This document shows positions 27,901 to 39,415 of a DNA stretch of 64,000 nucleotides, piece by piece (position 1 is the stretch's first letter; the number at the start of each line of letters is the position of its first letter). The translations under genes and the position numbers were made by a program. This stretch comes from Bugula neritina (taxonomy: Eukaryota; Bryozoa; Gymnolaemata; Cheilostomatida; Bugulidae). The notes under the pieces are model-generated. The model ran no database searches and was not told where the DNA came from. It saw only the letters and a list, made by a program, of their open reading frames with translations. The stretch covers positions 5,778,698-5,842,697 of the forward strand of contig OZ037765.1 of the NCBI GenBank assembly GCA_964035545.1, written 5' to 3'.

Positions 27901-30900
27901 CTGAATAACAGCATAAAAACCTTGAAATATTATAAACCTCACAGTTTAAAACATATTATATTGCACATTACTATTACCTTGTCTTAACATCACCCCAGAC
28001 ATCTTTTCAGCTTTGATGTTTATATGCCCTATTCTATTATTAGACACAGGAGAAATTGTAATAAAATTCGAAATTTCTACGTCACAAAAAAGACAATTTA
28101 GTGTCAATTTATTATTAATGTATATTCACAAGCTACAAACATTTTGGCGCTTCATCAACACTCAGTATGTCAGCTTCTACAGAGGGAGTAGATCACATGG
28201 CTAAATGCAACACTCACGAGTCACACTTGAGTCCTATGAAGTTCGGTCGGCAGTCACACTGAGCGCTCTCATCGTCACATGACTGGCCATAGCCGCCAAG
28301 TAGGTCACAGTCACAGCTTTTACATGCAGGGTACTTGTGATAACCAGGACCGCAGGAATCACATTTCTTTCCTCCAAAGTTCGAGAGACACTGACACTGT
28401 CCTTGGTCATCGCATGTCGAGTCTCCATTAATCGTGCCAGTTAGTTCACAATCACAGGCTACAAATTAGTAATAACACACTTATGGCAAGTCTAAAAACT
28501 CACTGCCGTAAACAAGAAATCAGTAATCATGCTGTACAATTTAATAGTCAATCACCACAACTGCTACATAACGAAAATCTCGGAAAGTAAGTCAGTACTG
28601 CTCTTCAAAATCAAAATTTAAAAACTATATTCTGAATGCAGTAAACACCATTCTCGAAGACTCAGCCAACTGGTCTACATACCGGAGCAGACAGGGTATA
28701 AGTAGAATCCTGGCGCACACTGATCACACCGTTTCCCTGTATAATTGTCTTTACATATACATTGTCCTGACGTCTGGTGGCAGATCTCGGGTTCCGTGCC
28801 GGTTGTGTCACAATCACAGAACGTACATTTAGGGTAGTCAAAGAAGCCGGTCTGACACGTGTCACACTCCTTGCCACTGAACGCAAAGTCACAGTTACAT
28901 TGTCCAGTGAGCTTGTCACAAGATAAGTCCAGAGCTCCTTGACCAGCGCAGGTACAGGCTGTGAAATGTTACCACACAATAGTGACTACATGTACTCAAG
29001 TATAACATACAGCAGAGTAAAAACAAGGGGCTGTATAGATGATATCATTACAATTACAAAAATGCTAATATAGTATTTTAAAAGTCAAGATCAAGAAATT
29101 TGCCATATATATTGTCTAGCTTCAACATTACATGATTATTGTTAAAAATTTCTTGAAGATGTATATTATAGTTGAAATGTAGCTTTTCATGATATACATA
29201 AAAGTTTACTGAGTTTGGTAGCACAAAAATATAAGTTGGTAGTCAATAAATGGTGAATAACAACAAACAAAACCATACGACTATTTTCCTTAGCTCAAAG
29301 TCTCATAAACCTGAACTACATTGCCCCCAGCAGAAATATATACATACTCAATATCCAAGATCACAACTTACGTTCGCATTCTGGAAAGTTCCAGAAACCA
29401 TCTGCGCACTGACCACAATCTGCTCCATCAAAGTTAACCTTACATGGACACTGTCCACCACCGACCTCACACACATTCCCATAAGTCCCGTTCAGGAAGC
29501 AGTCACAAGGTTTACACTCTGGTGGATCATAATACCCATAGGCACACCTGAGCATCACGTCATAGTAACAATATTATTGCAGTCTAGTAGAATAACCATA
29601 GTATTTACACAGCAAGTTGTGTTGATAACAGAGCTAACAAGTATCAACAAAGAGTACAAACCATTGAATTATGACTTGTTTTAATACAAACTGCCTAAAA
29701 CTGACAGAAACTTTTACATCAGAAAACTATGACTACCAGTGCTGAATGAACACATGCATGAACATGTCTTTTAATGACCACCATTTAACTTTCACCACAC
29801 ATAGATAAAATATTATCCCACAGGAAGTTCTGTTAAATGCAGGTTACACTGTTTCAGTGACACCGAAGAAGGAATCTATACCCACAGTAGATCCTGCAGG
29901 TGACTAAAACTGGGCATATAGCTTGTCAAAATTACTCAGAAGTCTGACAAATGTTTAGACAGGAAATATTTGCACACATCTGGCCAGCATGAATCAGACT
30001 CTGTGATATCTAAGATCTAACATCATGTCAGAGTTTGTTTACATAACAAAGTCAGTTCATCAAATCAGTTACTAAACATTAGAGCACATTTCTAAACTAA
30101 TGACTGAAACAAGGACCAAAAATTTACAAAATTCTAAATAAGATAAATTGGGTACAAACTATTTACACTGTTCAATAAACATTAATATTGTAAACATAAT
30201 CAACTCTAAAAGCAAATTTCTAGAGCATTGTGATAGGCAAATACTAGAATATAAAAATATTAACAAGTCCTACATTATTTTGAGTTGTCTACACTTATAT
30301 TAGCACGGTAAAAGTTTTTGTAGAAACTAAGACTATAGTTCTAAACTCACTCTCTGCAATCTACTCCAGTGAACTGCTCTAAACACTCACATATGCCAGT
30401 CTCATCGTCACAGTTGCCAGTAGTAAACTGTAGGTCACAGGCACAACCTACAGGTGAGAGTAGATGAAGGTTTTAGCAAAGGTGGGACAACATAGCAGAG
30501 GTGAGACAATATAGCAGAGGTGGGACAACATAGCGGAGGTGGGACAATATAGCCCAGCTGCAAGTGTTTGAAGCAGAAAGGATGTTTTGATTTCATCATT
30601 ATACGGAAAAGTCAAATAAAATCTCAAAACACAATTAGCTACAGACTTGAGATTTAATGTTAATATTACATAAAAGAGCATAAAAATAATTACCACAACC
30701 TACAAACAAATCCTTTGAAGTTTTTTAATAATAGGTTATATATAAAATCTGTACAGCAGTACTCACGTTGGCAGACGTCTTTGTCTGTGAGATTTTTGCC
30801 GGGTGGACGATAGTAGCCGTGAGCACATTTATCACAGTTGATACCTTCTGTGTTGTCCGTACAATTCTGGCAGACACCACCCCCCTCGTACTTGCCATAG

Positions 30901-33900
30901 GTGTCAATAGAGAGCCCCAGTCTATCCACCTCCTCGTCATACACACACTCCGTGGCGTGGCCATAGCACTGACACGCTACAAACCATACATTTAATTTCT
31001 TTCCACTGCAATTTTTGGGATATATAAAACTTGACCTATATATTCAACACATTCATTTAGAAGCAGTAGTGAAAAAATTGAGATAGCCGAAGCTCTTTAA
31101 TCTTATTATAAATTTTGGTTTGGGATGAGGGTTGAAATTCTTTTGCTACATTTTCAATCTAAAACACAGGCTTTTCTCAATTTCTCCATTACTGCACCCA
31201 CCTCTTTAATGGAAGATGACAGAGCTAGCCTTCAGGGCAGCTAGTTACACAGGATAAGCTGTACACCTCTCAACAAGCAGCATTACTCAGAGTAATAAAC
31301 TAGACTTAATTAACTCATTAATTAGTGGCAGCAGCTACTACAGCTCCACCACCAACAGCTTCATATACAAGGATTTTCACACAGGAAATGGGCAACTGTT
31401 ATCTTTAGAAATGAGCCAAAACTAAACCAACTATTAGTGTCTCTTGCTGTAACAAAGACAGCTACAACCAATATCTTCAGCCATTGTACCTGTTTTGACC
31501 TCTGTGGGTAAATAGTTTAGCTATCAAGTTTCAGTAGGGTCTATGGGTCATGCCCATTAAACTATTTTAATGTGAATCACTGACTATTTAGCTTTTGAGA
31601 ATTCCTTGTTGACTCACCATTTTTTTATTTTATAAAATTTGCATTTAAAAAGTGTAAATATGATCCTCAGATAGCAGAAGATACAATAATAAGCTACAGC
31701 TTACAAACAGAGATGAAACTATTACAGGACAACATCAAAACATATTATAAAGGAAACAGTCACTTACGTTCGCATACATTCGCATCAGTGTTGGTGGCGG
31801 CCTGCCACTTCTTTTGTACAAAAGGCTCGCAACATCTGTCGCAGTTGTCTCCACATGTGTTATGTTGGCATTCACACGCAAGCTTAAACTGGTCTTTCTT
31901 GTCACAGGCATCAGCATGACCATTGCAGACACAGCGACCACCAATGTTTATGTCTTTCACGGAGTAGAAGTACTAAATTTACAAACAGTACAACAATTTG
32001 GTGAATAGAAAAAGGTGAGAGAGGCTGTGGTGCTGATTGAGGAAAAAGAAGCTATTATATATTCTTATATTCTACAGTCTACAGTCTACACCCTCATTAT
32101 TTTGGGTTATAAACTAATATCTGTTTTATAATTTTATTATCCTACCATAAAAATATTGCCCACAGTTATTTCTACCATAAGAATGTCAGTTTGAAACGTG
32201 AGACAAAAAGGTCAGTCAAGAATCAAGAGCCTAATTGTAAAAATGCACAGTTTAGGTTCCTATGAGGATAAGGTAGATTTCCTAACATCTGCTAGTGGAT
32301 TGAAGGCAGCATTGTTAGAGGCAGCAGTGCAGCAGACACAGTGCATCACTGTAGACTACACAGCACTCATTCAACGGGTACAGGTTATAGGAAATACTAC
32401 ACCGGGCTGAGGTCTGTATAATTAGAGAGTATTGCTGCATAATAAACAAAGATAACAAAGGCATCTTTCACTCACTGGGGCTACACTTGAACTACGAACT
32501 AAATATCTCAGTGAAACTCAATACTAGGTGCATAATTTAGCACACATTAGGGTGCCAGGGCACTGTCCAGTGATACTTACATGTATCACAACAAACTATT
32601 TACTATTTACTAAAATTCTTGTTTTAAATAGTTTCACTATAGTAATGGGGATTGGAATTAGACATGAGCAAATAATTCATAAGAATTGTAGTGATGATAA
32701 ACAAGTAAATAGTTCTGAGATAACATAAACCACGAGGTGATTTCACCAACAACATGCAATATTCAGTCTGTTTAAAGACACTGTAACCAACATACAAGCT
32801 ACAACGTTTCTTTCAGATTATAACGCTAATCATTGGGATATTTATGAAACTATATGCAATGTAATGGCAGATTTCACACCACTATGCAGTGTTGCTACAA
32901 GCAATATTCACCCTTCTAGTAACTGTTGGGTCTTGCAGCTGCAACTGCATCAGATGACCTTGAAGGGTTCTTGTCCTTTGTAGACTCATTCTAATGTTGG
33001 TAGCCTTAGTGAAAGACTGCAGGCTGGGCGAGTGAGAAAAGTTAGTAGATCCAGGTCTATCTTGAACCAAAGAGACTGCAATCTATGAACAATATATCAG
33101 TCTATAGCACAGTTTTAGAGTCAATAGAGGCCATAATAAAACTAGTAGCATAGTGGCAATATGTTTTGGTTCAAACAGGTAGCACTAGTAACTGTCTACT
33201 TGTCAAAATAAAGCAGTAAAACGCCAACACAAAAAAGTAGCCAAGCTAAGCAGAAATTTATATCTCTGAACAAACACGGGATGAGCTTTACCTCGCCACT
33301 CTCTAGGGGCACAATCTTAGAAAACGCCGTCGTACAAATTACATCAGTGTCAGCAACAGGTTTCTTGGAAGCAGTTTTGTTGAAAAACAGTTGGCAGTCT
33401 CCAGGGGAATCGGCAAAGTATTGCCATGGCAACCAGGTCTTACCGTCATCAAGTGATCTCTCAAGAGTCCAAACCCCGGGTCTGGGAGAGTTTCCCATTG
33501 TTATGAACACATATGCTACGTGGAACTCCTATAGAATAGTAAAGTTACTCATATAGTTACATGTTTACGCAAAACCTACAAGGTGAACTTCAATGTCTAC
33601 AATAATGACAAATTTCAACAAGATCTCAGAAAATATAAAAATGGTAGGTTTCAGCTAGGTTATAGCAATGCTACTAATTATATTTGGCTAGACTTGGGAG
33701 AACTACAAAGAGCTAGTAAATAAATATATTTAGCTGGTTGGTTAATCACAGATACCCATTAAATTTTAGCAATTTTGTTAATGAAAACAACATTTGGTAC
33801 TCATAACTCATAATCCAAAGACTATAATCTATATTTTAAGGCCTCCTATGTTCAATCAAAACAGCTTCAACTTGATTTGGAAATTGAACCTCTACAGTTT

Positions 33901-34790
33901 AGTAGCTGCAGGATTTGTGTTATAAAATATAAAACAGAAATTTAAGTAAATTTATTGATATTATTTTCATAAAGCAAAAGTTTTTGTATAAAACTGTTGC
34001 TAGGCAACAACTTTAGCTTTTAACAAACCCCATAGTGAATAAACTTGAAGTTAGCTAGCAAACTGCAAAGTGAATACGAATGTCAGTACCAATGATTATC
34101 CCATTGACATTTAGACCCATGTAAGCTTTTGATTAATGTAATTTGAATACTAGTCATCCAATGTTGTCTTTTAGACATGTGCAACTAATTTCAGATTGAA
34201 AGCCAATATCAATTTATTCAATGTGACATAAGTTCAAACTTTAAGTTTCTAGTTCAACTTGATATTAATTCTTACAAGATAACATATAACTATATAGAAA
34301 GTAACTTTTCTCAAATAATTTTAAAACTGGTAAAAAGTAAAGAAACAATTTTTGGAGACAATCATTGTGAACACACCTGACCAAGATTAACCGTCAGGTT
34401 GACATCATTGAATCGAGAACCTCGAGACAACGGAGGACTTTGCCACCATCTTTCAGTTCCATCAATAGCATATTGGGCTGAGTGTACTTGTGATGGCATA
34501 GCACTCGCTTCACTTGTACCTTCAGCAACACAAAAGTCGCATAACTGTCCGGCAATAATCTGGCTGTTTCTTGAATAATAAGGTGATCCTGAGAGCTCAT
34601 ACACTTCATTAGCTGATGCACCAGTCAACCTGCAAAATTGTTCTTTTGGAGAGGCAATGTTCACACCACATGTTGCAGTTGCTTCGATAGTACTTCCTTC
34701 AGCTAAATTGAAATATGGAGGTGTTAGAACTTCAGCTGATATAGTGGATATTGTAGCAAACGCTACAAGTATGATGGAGCGAAACTCCAT
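4265..34790 (-). CDS. LAMA: Laminin subunit alpha (alpha-5/LanA type), complete, 51 coding exons
   Basis: This is the alpha chain of the heterotrimeric basement-membrane laminin. Its LN domain drives network assembly, its coiled coil pairs with beta and gamma chains, and its five LG domains bind integrins, dystroglycan and heparan sulphate. The ATG is at 34790 and the TAA at 4265-4267. Fifty-one exons with consistent phases sum to 11157 nt, giving 3718 residues, close to LanA and vertebrate alpha-5. Domain order is signal peptide, LN (about 20-284), LE array, domain IVb (about 835-1390), LE, laminin IV-A (about 1600-1800), LE, coiled coil (about 2100-2690), LG1-3 and LG4-5. The presence of domain IVb separates it from alpha-1/2-type chains and places it with alpha-3/5/LanA. 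Exon coordinates are given in the domain-block entries. Least certain junctions: the donor after 7902 (GTCACT) and the 21-nt exon at 25555-25575. No frameshift or internal stop was found. Confidence 0.96.
7170..7256 (-). repeat. tRNA-like SINE fragment in laminin intron 45
   Basis: On the minus strand it shows a tRNA-like body: CCCTGTAGTGAAATG (A-box-like), CTCGCCTGCTTGCCAG, then GGGTTCAAATCCCATTGGG (B box with T-arm). The 3' side runs into an A/T-rich tail. The cloverleaf is imperfect and no partner copy with a longer body was found in the window, so it is a SINE head or tRNA pseudogene. Confidence 0.6.
7705..7846. repeat. 24-bp minisatellite, about 6 copies
   Basis: The unit CATAACTATACACATGAG plus TATAAA or TATAAG repeats head to tail in laminin intron 44, between exons 7902-8158 and 7303-7613. 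It is followed by a short run of ACTATAG repeats up to about 7870. Confidence 0.9.
8700..8850 (-). repeat. 33-bp tandem repeat spanning an LG2 splice donor, 4 copies
   Basis: The unit, on the minus strand, is close to CATGTATAATGGGTAAGCAA followed by TTCCTAAATATTG. The copy nearest the exon contains the real donor (GG then GTAAGC at 8817). The next copies have GGGTCAGC, GGGTAAGC and GAGTAGGC. The exon frame meets TAA within the donor sequence itself, so use of a downstream copy would truncate the protein. Confidence 0.85.
9300..9416. repeat. AT-rich minisatellite, 3-4 copies
   Basis: Repeated AATTATTATATAGAATGAGA plus ATTATACAAC lies just inside laminin intron 41, starting about 17 nt beyond the donor at 9433. 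Confidence 0.8.
13123..14277. repeat. 23-bp minisatellite filling laminin intron 34, about 50 copies
   Basis: The unit is TAACAACACACTATATAATA plus CAG, with TATAG/TATAA and ACACAG variants. It occupies about 1155 of the 1331 nt between exons ending at 14454 and starting at 13122. On the minus strand each unit reads TTATATAGTGTGTTG. The functional acceptor at the end of the array reads TTATATAG then TTTGTTG, so the array abuts the 3' splice site and repeats a near-copy of it. Confidence 0.95.
14820..14965 (-). repeat. tRNA-derived SINE in laminin intron 33
   Basis: On the minus strand it reads TGTGGTCTAGCGGTTAATAC (A box), then GTGGTTCGAATCGC (B box). The body is GCCATTGGTGATGTTAGGAA, then GGGCATTCAGTCATAACTG. 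Head and body match the copy at 700-825, and the body matches a tail at 58985-59035, defining one family. Confidence 0.8.
17400..17480. repeat. AT-rich tandem repeat
   Basis: TATATATCATATAATCA repeats about four times in the laminin intron between exons 16550-16929 and 17650-17841. It is low-complexity with no coding sense. Confidence 0.8.
17976..18070 (+). repeat. Small palindromic MITE-like repeat, copy A
   Basis: Contains GAATGGATGCT and later TTTCATTGATGCAACTGTTT then CCAACATCAAATGAA. The inner part forms an imperfect hairpin (CATTGATG against CATCAAATG). It matches copy B at 18545-18640 in the opposite orientation. Confidence 0.6.
18545..18640 (-). repeat. Small palindromic MITE-like repeat, copy B
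   Basis: On the minus strand: GCGAATGGATGCT, then TTTCATTCGATGTAACTG and TTTCCAAACATCGAATGAA. ATTCGCATAAT-type sequence occurs on both sides (TTCGCATTATGCGAA on the left and CATTCGCATAATG on the right), which gives nested inverted repeats. It lies in the laminin intron between exons 18198-18412 and 18726-18940. Confidence 0.6.
19640..20961 (-). other. LAMA: Laminin alpha: laminin IV type A (L4) domain (exons 24-26)
   Basis: Exons 20809-20961, 20054-20305 and 19640-19837, all phase 0. Signature pieces are [56 protein letters not shown] and the return to LE at [13 protein letters not shown]. The asparagine-rich NSSSNSS stretch is a likely N-glycosylation site. The domain interrupts LE modules, as in other long alpha chains. 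Confidence 0.93.
21066..21959 (-). other. LAMA: Laminin alpha: central LE modules (exons 22-23)
   Basis: Exons 21742-21959 and 21066-21550. Cysteine-rich modules include [64 protein letters not shown] and [12 protein letters not shown]. The last module runs into [13 protein letters not shown], the usual lead-in to a laminin IV type A domain, so these modules bridge domain IVb and IV-A. Confidence 0.92.
25555..25575 (-). other. LAMA: 21-nt microexon of laminin alpha (PSDHLFV)
   Basis: Joining 25824 (ends ...DSDLNV) directly to 24843 (DYLVLLP) would drop residues that the family usually has between the strand ending in a hydrophobic pair and DYFVLLP. Between them the minus strand has TTGTGTTAG, then 21 nt coding PSDHLFV, then a strong GTAAGT donor. 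Both flanks are phase 0, so the reading frame is kept with or without the exon. A nearer AG inside it (TTCAG) would give 14 nt and break the frame. Confidence 0.75.
26047..26200 (+). repeat. tRNA-like SINE in laminin intron 13
   Basis: Plus strand: TGGTCTAGTAGTTAGAGAC (A box) and GTGGGTCAAACCCCAGAC (B box with T-arm). A non-tRNA body (TTGTTGCCCATATCAAG onward) extends to about 26200. It differs from the 700/14820 family and is the only copy recognised. Confidence 0.6.
27257..31972 (-). other. LAMA: Laminin alpha: N-terminal LE (laminin EGF-like) array (exons 4-11)
   Basis: Exons 31768-31972, 30767-30976, 30351-30447, 29372-29547, 28683-28958, 28218-28458, 27683-27900 and 27257-27515. The array opens with [13 protein letters not shown] and continues with eight-cysteine modules such as [45 protein letters not shown] and [15 protein letters not shown]. 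These rod-like modules separate the LN domain from domain IVb. Most junctions fall inside LE modules after one or two codon bases. Confidence 0.93.
30466..30555. repeat. 19-bp minisatellite just upstream of a laminin acceptor
   Basis: The unit CAGAGGTGGGACAACATAG, with ATATAG and CGGAGG variants, occurs about four times. On the minus strand it reads TGTCCCACCTCTGCTATGT, resembling the adjacent acceptor context CTCTCACCTGTAG at 30448. Confidence 0.85.
32912..34790 (-). other. LAMA: Laminin alpha: signal peptide and LN domain (exons 1-3)
   Basis: Exons 34377-34790, 33292-33528 and 32912-33082, all phase 0. The signal peptide is [19 protein letters not shown]. The LN core shows [22 protein letters not shown] and TVNLGQ, the canonical laminin N-terminal signature. 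It continues with [25 protein letters not shown] and DPTVTRR, and finishes in the next exon at YFYSVKDI. At exon 3 two AGs lie 7 nt apart (CATAG and TTGCAG). Only the distal one (exon start 33082, IAVSLVQ) keeps the frame. Confidence 0.93.
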
Positions 34791-34813
34791 TTTACCACAG
34801 TTGAATCTCGCCT

Positions 34814-34833
34814 CTGCTTCTCTTCTGAAGCAG
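34814..34833 (-). promoter_or_regulatory. 5' UTR stem-loop of laminin alpha
   Basis: CTGCTTC and GAAGCAG form a 7-bp stem with a 6-nt loop about 24 nt upstream of the laminin ATG. An E-box CACGTG lies further up at 34874-34879. Function is inferred only. Confidence 0.35.
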
Positions 34834-34859
34834 CTGTATGTGTAAGTAAGGATTAGGGT

Positions 34860-36221
34860 TTGATATTTGAGAGCACGTGTATGTCATAGGTCAATAGGTC
34901 AACATAGCTAACTAGTAGGCGGAGCAGCTATGTTGTCTAGTAAAGAGATTTCAACAGTGTTAGTTTTTATTTTTGTTTAAATAACTTTATAATAATTTAA
35001 AAATAGTAATGCTTAAATAAATTAAATATTTTGTCTAAAATAATAATTTATGACAATTGTATTGTCTTCTATCTTGTGGATCACTGCAATGTTCTATCTT
35101 GCGGATCACTGCAATGAAGTTTATAACGCCAAGGTTTAAATAACGTTTATATCCTGTATTTTCATCGCGTGCAAAAATCAAGTTCGAGTTACAGCTCTGA
35201 CTCTGGTTATAGTTATAGTTATAGTCGTAGTCATCGCGGCTGTAGTTCAAGTTACCCTAGCTAGTACTATGCATCAGAGTAATATATGTACGTTTAACCC
35301 TTTGCTATGCGTGGGATTTTTCATGTTTATTGCCTATTCGAAAAATTCAAACACCACTAACTTGTTAGTTACTGTTGTTCTGCGTCTAGATTGATTTTTC
35401 TTACCTGTAGACTATCACTATCAGTATCACTATGACTATGAGTATCACTATCAGTATCAGTATGAGTATCTCTCAATGCTCCTTTTTGGAAGATCAATAT
35501 CAATATGAGTATACTTAGAGTTGGTCTTACAGTTGCACTTACTCTTAGTCTAGCAGTAGCACTAATTGTTACCAGTTAATTAGGGTTGCACTGTGACTAG
35601 TGTTTTAGTTTTACCACTCTCAGTCTGTGTCTGAAGGGCAACAGTGAGTCTGTTATTCTTACACTTACTATTAGTGTTAGCTTTTGAGTTTGTGATGATT
35701 ATATTAAATTTTAACTTAATCATAATAGTTACGGAAATCTATTGTGTATTTTGCTCCTTTTTAATTTGTGCTTGTGCCTTTAAGGCTGTACACTTTTACA
35801 TTACAGTTTACAGGTATTAACAGATACAGAACTTGGCATAGAATTTTTTGGTAATCACATTAAATTTGATAGTGTGTATCTATATTTAATTACTTTTGAT
35901 TATGTACCTTAGCCTTAGGCTTATAATTAGAATCAGTTAGACAGTATCAGTATGAGTATTAGAGCCTTAAGTTACTAAAATGTTACTATATGACTCTTCC
36001 AGTCAATGCATTCTTGTTAGCTCAACTCTCTAAGAATTTGATACTACTGCTTGTACTGCAACTATTCAGTAACCTTTAGTCAATTGTAGCAGTGAACTTT
36101 GGGTATATAACATAATTTTTTTTCTCTTTTGAGGCTGATGTACTTTTTATTTCAATATTCCTATGCATGAATTGTTTTCTATATACTGCAAAGCAATCCA
36201 GCATTTGTATTTCAATTGCAA
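34860..36221. other. Divergent intergenic region between laminin alpha and MGMT, with hexamer-like repeats
   Basis: The two genes diverge here, so both promoters should lie in this 1.4 kb. From about 35150 to 35960 the sequence is dominated by degenerate six-base periodic DNA (GTATCA, CTATCA, GTATGA and TTAGTC-type words), as at 49170-49780. No TATA box or other convincing core promoter element was found. Confidence 0.5.
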
Positions 36222-37310
36222 ATGCTCATTGGTAGAAAGATGATGAAAAGACAGGCAATTTTAAGATCCTCTACTTCTACAGTGCCAAAACAAGCAAGAA
36301 AGTCTTGTGCTAATAAAGAGGCTCAAACTCAAGTCATTTGCCCAACAGGCACGGTACGGCTGTCTGCTTGTACAAATGGCATGCATAGTCTCAAACTTGA
36401 AACAGTAGCTGTAATTATTACAAGGTAGGTAATGGCTGTTCTACTATAAACGTCTTTTATTCAACTGAATTCCTGTTATCACTCAACTCTCATAGTGGAA
36501 TATCTTTAAAGTTGTAGGTCTAAAGTTATTTTTCTTAAAATTTTCTTTGAATATTTGGACAATGAAAATGTTGCATTTAAATTGAAAGCCATTTTAAGAG
36601 CAAGTTAAATAAGTATTTTTTTTCCAGCTCTAAAAAGTGCCAGGAGATAACAGAAAATAGAAATGGGGACATCAATGCTGACACAAGCAGACACCTGAAA
36701 GATTGTGTAAAGTGGCTAGCGTCATTTTTTAAAGGAGAACCTGCATCATTGTCTCTACACAGACCTGCTTTATGTCCAGAAATATTCAATCATGGTACAT
36801 AAATGTATTATATTCCTTTCGGGGAATTGCCTACATTATGTGTATTGGGTAGATATTAGTACAAGCAACCTTGCATTTTAGTCTATTTAGGGCATGATCG
36901 TGGATTTGGTTCAAATATTTAGCGAAAAAGGAACAATTTGGTCTGTTGTAATTAAATAATGCTAATATGTTTTATTGTATTAGAGATAACTTTGAAGGTT
37001 TAATAAAAATTGTATTTCACCTTTTGCAGATAGTTTTCGTTCTAAAGCATGGTGTATATTAGAAGAGCAGGTTAAATTTGGATGCACCGTCAGCTATGGA
37101 GAGCTGGCAGAGATGTGTGGTAGTCCCAGGGCTAGTCAGGCTGTTGGATCAGCGATGCGAAACAACCCTCTGTCTTTGATAGTGCCTTGCCATCGTGTCA
37201 TTCTCTCTTCTGGTAAATCTGGAAACTACTCTGGTGGCACAATGAACGATACAAAGATATGGTTACTGGATCACGAGAAAGCATTTAAAACATCTGATAC
37301 AATTCATTGA
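36222..37310 (+). CDS. MGMT: Methylated-DNA--protein-cysteine methyltransferase (O6-alkylguanine repair)
   Basis: This suicide repair enzyme transfers the alkyl group from O6-alkylguanine in DNA to its own cysteine, in the nucleus. Exons are 36222-36424, 36628-36794 and 37030-37310, joining in frame to 216 residues (family usually about 200). The N-terminal subdomain shows CPTGTVRLSACTNGMHSLKL. The DNA-binding helix shows SYGELAEMCGSPRASQAVGSAMRNNP, here quoted as SYGELAEM followed by RASQAVGSAMR with its arginine finger. The active site is PCHRV, followed by SGNYSGG and WLLDHE. The start could be ATG 36222 or the ATG pair at 36240-36245; an upstream exon is not excluded. Residues before about 45 are family-specific and basic (KRQAILR). 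Confidence 0.95.
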
Positions 37311-37434
37311 CACTCTGTACTGACTGAACTTATTCTTGGCTCAATTATGCTGTTTCAAAAGATATATTTTTAGAATTATTATTCATAGGTTGTATCCAAT
37401 AGAGTTTTTATACAAATATTGTTTTATACTTGCA

Positions 37435-37440
37435 AATAAA
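37435..37440 (+). terminator. Candidate MGMT polyadenylation signal
   Basis: AATAAA 125 nt after the MGMT stop codon, followed by a T-rich stretch (GAGTTTTTTATTC). Confidence 0.6.
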
Positions 37441-38723
37441 AAAGAGTTTTTTATTCAACTTGCGTTGTAGAAAAATTCCCTGCTAGTTTCTAAGAATTGT
37501 ATTGAGCCTTGGCGCAAGCTTTTGCATTTATATTGTGCAACACGTACATTTTATTGACTGTAAACATCTCAAAATGCTGCAACTATACATAAGCATTTTT
37601 ATATGTCCACTAGCCAGCTCTATAAACATGTTATGAATATTTTACAGATGATAATTACAGCACAGAAAGCATAACAGCTTTAGATGCCTGTACAAAAGTA
37701 ATAAATAGTTATAAACATGAAATTACATAGACTAGAAGCATGCATTTTTATAAAAAAAATATATTGAGCTGTCTTAGAAGACCATTTTAATATGAAAAAA
37801 ATTGCTGCAAGAAAAATTTTTGTCTCGACTGTTGAAATTAAAATTTTAGGTCAAACAAATATTTTCAACGATGTTAGTGAACAACATTTAATTTTCAAAA
37901 GAACCATTTTTTGAACTTATCAAGTTGAATATTATATTTGTCTAGTGTGCAATAAGTTGTTGAAATGCAGTAAGACAGTCTAAAAATTCATCTACAGCCA
38001 TTGCTATTCGATTTTCTGTTTCAGACTGCTTAGAATTCGATTCTAACTTAGAACTAATAATTTGCAAAGTATTTTACGAGGAAGGATAATTTCTTCATTA
38101 AATAGATCTTTTAGCTACATTCATGCTGCAGGTAACGTACTAAGCAGCTACTGGCAGTATTAGCAACAGTTGTATATGCTAATACCTAAGTACATGGCAT
38201 TCAGATACTTAGAAAGTTTCAGGCATTCAGACACTTACGAAAAAATGCTGTTACAAGTATGTTTGTTATAGACAGTTAACACAGATTTGTGCTGCATTCT
38301 CAGAGTTAAGAAAACTTTGCTTATATATCTAAATTTTTTATTTGATTTATCTCTTTTGAATTACTTTTAAATTCTTACTAAAAAAAAAATGTATTCAGTA
38401 TGCATACAATAAAAATGTATGTTAAAAATACTTCTGATGCTATCAAATTTCATGCAGGTAGTATCTCTTTATCTGGTAAAATAGGTATTTTAAGGGCTAT
38501 ATCTATGACTGTAACTATAGTTATGTTTAAGTAACAATATATCACAAGATATTCAGCCACCATCAATCATCATCTAAAGTTGCAGTCGACACAAAAGTAA
38601 AAAATAACAATAAAACTCTCGGCTACATTACCAAACGATATATTACTTTTCAAAACACTAATTTGTTTTATATTACCAAATTATGGTTGCTAGATGACAA
38701 CAATATTCATTTTAAGTGAAATT

Positions 38724-38815
38724 GCCCAGTATAATGTTATGTATGACAACCCGCCACCCTCGAAGGACCACGGCAGTGAAAGGTGACCAATGTCATGTAT
38801 GATAACTGGGCAAAC
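38724..38815. repeat. Short element with 8-bp terminal inverted repeat
   Basis: TGCCCAGT at the left and ACTGGGCA at the right bound a sequence that also repeats ATGTATGA with flanking AATGT directly. The core (CCGCCACCCTCGAAGGACCACGG) is unusually GC-rich for the region, quoted as CCGCCACCCTCGAAGG. It could be a tiny non-autonomous transposon relic. Confidence 0.35.
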
Positions 38816-39318
38816 GTTGGGTTAAAAAACAACAAAGTATTTTTTACAGTATTCAGATTTTCTAGGAGGAAATTAATGGCTCTCTACGTACCATCTAAAG
38901 GCAATCGATATATGTCATGTTTTTGCTGTAGAGTTTAGTCAGTAGCGGGTATGCAATTCCACAACATGCCCTGGCATGTTCAAAATTCAAGCTCTTGCCG
39001 TGCCCGCGTTTACACTTTACAATGAACTTTATGCTAGCGATTGACCCCAGTGTGCAGTGAAGTGTAGCATTCATTAGAACCTGCAGCGGCAAGAATAACG
39101 TACTGCAACTGACGACGACCGGCTGCTTTTGGGTGATTTACAGAATTGTGTCGATGTAAGTAGTGACTAGCAGTAATTAATTCAAATTTAAACATGGTTA
39201 ATGAATATTTGTCTTTTTTCAACTATCGGCTTTCAGTCTGAGAATAAAAATTGAAAAGACTGCAGGCATAAATTATCATTACTGTCAACTGCAATCTTTA
39301 CCTCAAGACAGAAAAGTA

Positions 39319-39415
39319 TACCTACCTACCTACCTACCTACCTACCTACCTACCTACCTACCTACCTACCTACCTACCTACCTACCTACCTACCTACCTA
39401 CCTACCTACCTACCT
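39319..39415. repeat. (TACC)n microsatellite, about 24 uninterrupted units
   Basis: A perfect tetranucleotide run of about 97 bp in intergenic DNA, flanked by TATACC on both sides. Confidence 0.98.
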